A stretch of DNA of 64,000 nt from Mycolicibacterium nivoides (GTDB lineage Bacteria; Actinomycetota; Actinomycetes; Mycobacteriales; Mycobacteriaceae): assembly GCF_003855255.1 (NCBI RefSeq), contig NZ_CP034072.1:5421705-5485704 (forward strand), given 5' to 3'. The notes under the pieces are model-generated. The model made no database searches. It was not told the origin of the DNA and saw only the letters and a list, made by a program, of their open reading frames with translations. Each line of letters opens with the position of its first letter. The first letter of the stretch is position 1. Made by a program: the position numbers and the translations under genes. Of the stretch, positions 61,471-64,000 are shown one piece after another.

Positions 61471-62270
61471 GTCGTCTTCTGCGTCAGGCCGGCGTCGACC
61501 ACGAGTTGGCAGCCGGTGATGTAGCGAGCTTGGTCGGAGGCCAGGAAGATCACGGCGTTGGCCACGTCGGTGGGCTCAACCCATGGCACCGGTAACAGGT
61601 TTCGGGCGGTAAGGACTTGTATGGCGTCCGCTTCGGTCGGCTCGGTCAGGTCGGGCCGCAACCGCTTATACGTGTTGGGGTTGCGCACCATCGGGGTGGC
61701 GACCGCCCCCGGATGAATGGTATTGACCCGAATACGTTGTGGACCAAGCTCATTGGCCAGAGTGCGAGCCAGCCCTACCACGGCATGCTTACTGGCGGTG
61801 TAATGTGCTGTCCCCCCTGTGCCGCGTATTCCGTTCGTCGAACTGATGATCACCACAGCCCCTCCGTCAGGGCCGATGTGGGGAACACCCGCTTTGACGG
61901 TGCACCAAACACCTGTCAGGTTGACGTCCAGATTGCGTTGCCACTCTTCGGCACTGATCATCCAAGCCGGCCTGTTTGGCGTATGGATACCCGCATTGGC
62001 GACGATGACGTCGAGGCGGCCCAACCTCATCACACCCGAGTCAACCGCCGACATGACTTCGGCGAGATCACTGATGTCGGCCGTTCCGACGACACAACGC
62101 CTGCCACGTTGCCCCACCCGTTCGGCCGTCTCAAGTAGATCGTCGGTGGCCTCAGACCGGTCGAGCGCTATGACATCGGCACCTGTGTCGGCGAAACGTT
62201 CGCAATGCACGCGCCCGGTGCCACCACCGGCGCCTGTGACCAGTACGACCTTGCCGGCCAGGTCGGTCAC
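61467..62270 (-). CDS. Mycofactocin-type SDR
   Basis: 267 residues. VVLVTGAGGGTGRVHCERFA at the N-terminus, DVIALDRSEATDDL (Asp for NAD), VIVANAGIHTPNRPAWMISA, Ser in VVIISSTNGIRGTGGT, and YTASKHAVVGLARTLANELG (Tyr and Lys). The C-terminal WVEPTDVANAVIFLASDQAR and VVDAGLTQK closely mirror the neighbouring SDR, indicating a local duplication with divergence. The loop between strands 2 and 3 is shorter than in its neighbour, so mycofactocin dependence is likely but less certain. One-base junction with the monooxygenase stop upstream. Confidence 0.85.
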   Translation of the reverse strand: MTDLAGKVVLVTGAGGGTGRVHCERFADTGADVIALDRSEATDDLLETAERVGQRGRRCVVGTADISDLAEVMSAVDSGVMRLGRLDVIVANAGIHTPNRPAWMISAEEWQRNLDVNLTGVWCTVKAGVPHIGPDGGAVVIISSTNGIRGTGGTAHYTASKHAVVGLARTLANELGPQRIRVNTIHPGAVATPMVRNPNTYKRLRPDLTEPTEADAIQVLTARNLLPVPWVEPTDVANAVIFLASDQARYITGCQLVVDAGLTQKTT

Positions 62271-63883
62271 TACGGCGCCTTCAACAGATCGAATCCCTTG
62301 TATCCCGCTGCCGCTGCCTCGTTGCAGATATCTAGGTATACGCCGAAGCCTCCGATGAACAGCATGAACATCCGAGGCTTACCTGGCACGTTGGCGCCCA
62401 TGTACCAGGAGTTGGCCTTGGTGAACAACGTCGCTTCGGCGCGCTGGGCACAGTCAGCGATCCAGTTGTCCACCGCGTCGGCCGTCGGTTCGATTGCCGC
62501 GTAGCTGTTCTGCTCGAGATAAGTGATGGCGTCGGCGATCCAGTTCACATGCGCTTCGGCGTGCAGCACCATATTGGCCAGTACCGCAGGCGCTCCGGGG
62601 CCCGATACCAGGAACAGGTTGGGGAAGCCGTCGGTACCCAATCCGAGGTAGGTGCGTGGACCGTCGGCCCAGTCGTCCACCAGCTTCTCTCCGCCGCGGC
62701 CCACGATGTCGATCTTGGCCAGCGTCCCGGTCATCGCGTCGAATCCGGTGGCCAAGACCAACGCGTCGATAGCGTAGTGCGCGTCAGACGTGTTGATCCC
62801 CGACTCGTCGATCGAATCGATCGGCGTGTTTCGGACACTGACCAGCGTGACATTCGGCCGGTTGAACGTCTGGAAATAGTTGGTGTCGGTACAGATCCGT
62901 TTCGTGCCGATCGGGTGGTCGCTCGGGATGAGAGCCTCGGCGACATCTGGGTCGTCGATGATGGCACGGATCTTGTTCTCGTAGAACTTGCGAGCTTCTT
63001 CGTTCGCCTCCAGTGAGACCATCTGGTCACTGAAGGTCTTGGAGAACAGAACACCGCCCAATTCCCAACGCTCTTCGAACGCAACACGGCGCTCTTCGGG
63101 CGTCGCTTCCATGGTCAGCTTCGGGTGCGCGACGTGCGGTGAGCCACCGCCGCTGCGCCACGACATCCGGCGTCGCTCGGCGTAGTTGGCCTTGATCTCC
63201 GCGATCTCTTCACCGGTCAGCGGCCGGTTACCCGCCGGCACACTGTAATTCGGGGTGCGCTGGAACACATAGAGCCGTTCGGCCTGTTCGGCGATGATCG
63301 GGATGGACTGGATACCCGACGATCCGGTGCCGATGACGGCGACGCGCTTGCCCGTGAAATCCACACTCTCATGGGGCCAATGGGCTGTGTGGTAGACGTC
63401 TCCGGCGAAGGTGTCCAAGCCCGGGAAGTCGGGGGTCATCGCGGCGGACAGCGGGCCGGTGGCCATCACCACGAACCGCGCGTCAACGGTTTCGCCGGTA
63501 TCGGTGGTGACGGTCCAACGCAGCGTCTGCTCATCGAGCACCGCCGAACTCACCCTGGTCCCGAACGTGATGTCGCGGCGCAGATCGAGCTTGTCGGCGA
63601 CCCAGTTGATGTACTCCAGGATCTCGGACTGGGTGGCGTACTTCTCGGTCCACGTCCATTCCTGTTCGAGTTCGTCAGAGAACGAGTAGCAGTAGTCGAC
63701 ACTCTCGACATCACAACGCGCACCGGGGTAGCGGTTGAAGTACCAGGTGCCACCCACCTCCGGGGCAGCCTCGAAGGCTCGCACCGACAACCCTTGCGAC
63801 CGGAACTTGTGCAACGCGTACAGGCCACCGAAACCGGCGCCCACCACCACAACATCTACGACGCTCATCGATCCACTGCTCAC
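62270..63883 (-). CDS. Baeyer-Villiger monooxygenase
   Basis: 537 residues from GTG 63883 (leaderless fit) or 532 from ATG 63868. FAD motif VVVVGAGFGGLYALHKFRSQ, GGTWYFNRYPGARCDVESVD, the BVMO fingerprint FAGDVYHTAHWP (FxGxxxHxxxWP, ~residue 159), second Rossmann RVAVIGTGSSGIQSIPIIAE, and VLATGFDAMTG. The length and YSFSDELEQEWTWTEKYATQ segment fit cyclohexanone/cyclopentanone-type BVMOs (class I). It should insert oxygen next to a cyclic ketone to give a lactone. First gene of the operon with three SDRs that could supply the ketone. Confidence 0.92.
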   Translation of the reverse strand: MSSGSMSVVDVVVVGAGFGGLYALHKFRSQGLSVRAFEAAPEVGGTWYFNRYPGARCDVESVDYCYSFSDELEQEWTWTEKYATQSEILEYINWVADKLDLRRDITFGTRVSSAVLDEQTLRWTVTTDTGETVDARFVVMATGPLSAAMTPDFPGLDTFAGDVYHTAHWPHESVDFTGKRVAVIGTGSSGIQSIPIIAEQAERLYVFQRTPNYSVPAGNRPLTGEEIAEIKANYAERRRMSWRSGGGSPHVAHPKLTMEATPEERRVAFEERWELGGVLFSKTFSDQMVSLEANEEARKFYENKIRAIIDDPDVAEALIPSDHPIGTKRICTDTNYFQTFNRPNVTLVSVRNTPIDSIDESGINTSDAHYAIDALVLATGFDAMTGTLAKIDIVGRGGEKLVDDWADGPRTYLGLGTDGFPNLFLVSGPGAPAVLANMVLHAEAHVNWIADAITYLEQNSYAAIEPTADAVDNWIADCAQRAEATLFTKANSWYMGANVPGKPRMFMLFIGGFGVYLDICNEAAAAGYKGFDLLKAP

Positions 63884-63916
63884 AGGGCGAACGGTAGGCG
63901 CCGATCACGCACGTGA
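63884..63916 (-). promoter_or_regulatory. Promoter and palindrome in front of the BVMO operon
   Basis: On the minus strand TACCGT (63896-63891) fits TANNNT and ends 7 nt before GTG 63883, compatible with a leaderless start. TCACG-CA-CGTGA (63905-63916) is a perfect 5-2-5 palindrome just upstream, close to the -35 position. It shares a GTGA half-site with the nested operator at 56773-56787, so the same TetR might bind both. Confidence 0.45.
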
Positions 63917-64000
63917 CCGCCACAGTTCCCGGTCACCGGACCGCGAGACCTGACGTCCCGACCACCGGAATCGGCGGATTGCCTCATCGGCCGTGTCGGC
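63905..64000 (-). CDS. Possible C-terminal end of a gene running off the window
   Basis: On the minus strand a frame is open from the window edge to TGA at 63907-63905, about 31 codons rich in Arg and Ser (DEAIRRFRWSGRQVSRSGDR). It ends 22 bp before the BVMO start. It may be the end of an upstream gene in the same operon or a chance frame in GC-rich DNA; no family can be seen. If real, the BVMO promoter overlaps its end. Confidence 0.25.
   Translation of the reverse strand, partial: ADTADEAIRRFRWSGRQVSRSGDRELWRSRA

Overview
The window is a high-GC chromosomal stretch from a mycobacterium, most likely a fast-growing Mycolicibacterium-type species. The signs are a complete yrbE-mce operon with Mce-associated genes, an EspA/EspC-like pair, a VirR-type LytR_C protein, a lipoprotein SodC, a DUF222/13E12 HNH protein behind a LexA box, mycofactocin-type dehydrogenases, frequent GTG starts, ATGA/GTGA gene overlaps and several promoters that look leaderless. 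No rRNA, tRNA, CRISPR array or intact insertion sequence was recognised. No gap between genes exceeds about 300 bases.

Layout. From memory of the M. tuberculosis map, the backbone of positions 1-34,540 follows Rv0435c down to Rv0420c in inverted orientation: AAA ATPase (1-1608), LON-domain protein, YbdK ligase, SodC, VirR, DUF3263, peptide deformylase, GNAT, exonuclease III, then thiC-thiD-hydrolase-membrane protein behind a TPP riboswitch. Two blocks interrupt it. Block 1 (1.6-19.3 kb) holds SRPBCC proteins, an orphan EspA/EspC-like pair, a NarL-type two-component system, a CBS protein with an ArsB/NhaD-type transporter, a DUF559 gene bracketed by two 58-bp palindromic repeats, a flavin monooxygenase, and a six-gene Mrp Na+/H+ antiporter operon (MrpAB fused, C, D, E, F, G) followed by a methyltransferase. 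Block 2 (26.5-30.6 kb) holds a LOG-family protein, a methyltransferase, a Pro/Tyr/Gln-rich membrane protein and a drug-efflux MFS.

34.5-42.7 kb is accessory oxidative metabolism: a cytochrome P450 with a DUF3303 partner under a strong palindromic operator, a DUF5996 protein whose leader can fold over its ribosome-binding site, a Baeyer-Villiger-type monooxygenase with a small membrane protein and a tandem TetR regulator, two small membrane proteins and the LexA-boxed DUF222 HNH protein.

42.7-64 kb reads as an import-plus-catabolism island. An eight-gene yrbEA-yrbEB-mceA-F operon runs on the minus strand, followed after a strong terminator by small secreted proteins and two Mce-associated proteins. 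Upstream lie a C-C-bond hydrolase, a TetR and an IclR regulator, and a seven-gene catabolic run: SDR, duplicated EthD-like barrel protein, SnoaL/NTF2-like protein, three more SDRs (two mycofactocin-type) and a Baeyer-Villiger monooxygenase. My inference is uptake of a hydrophobic alicyclic or terpenoid/steroid-like substrate, oxidation of alcohols to ketones, ring oxygenation and C-C or ester hydrolysis. The substrate cannot be read from the sequence. Candidate operators lie in the intergenic regions of this island.
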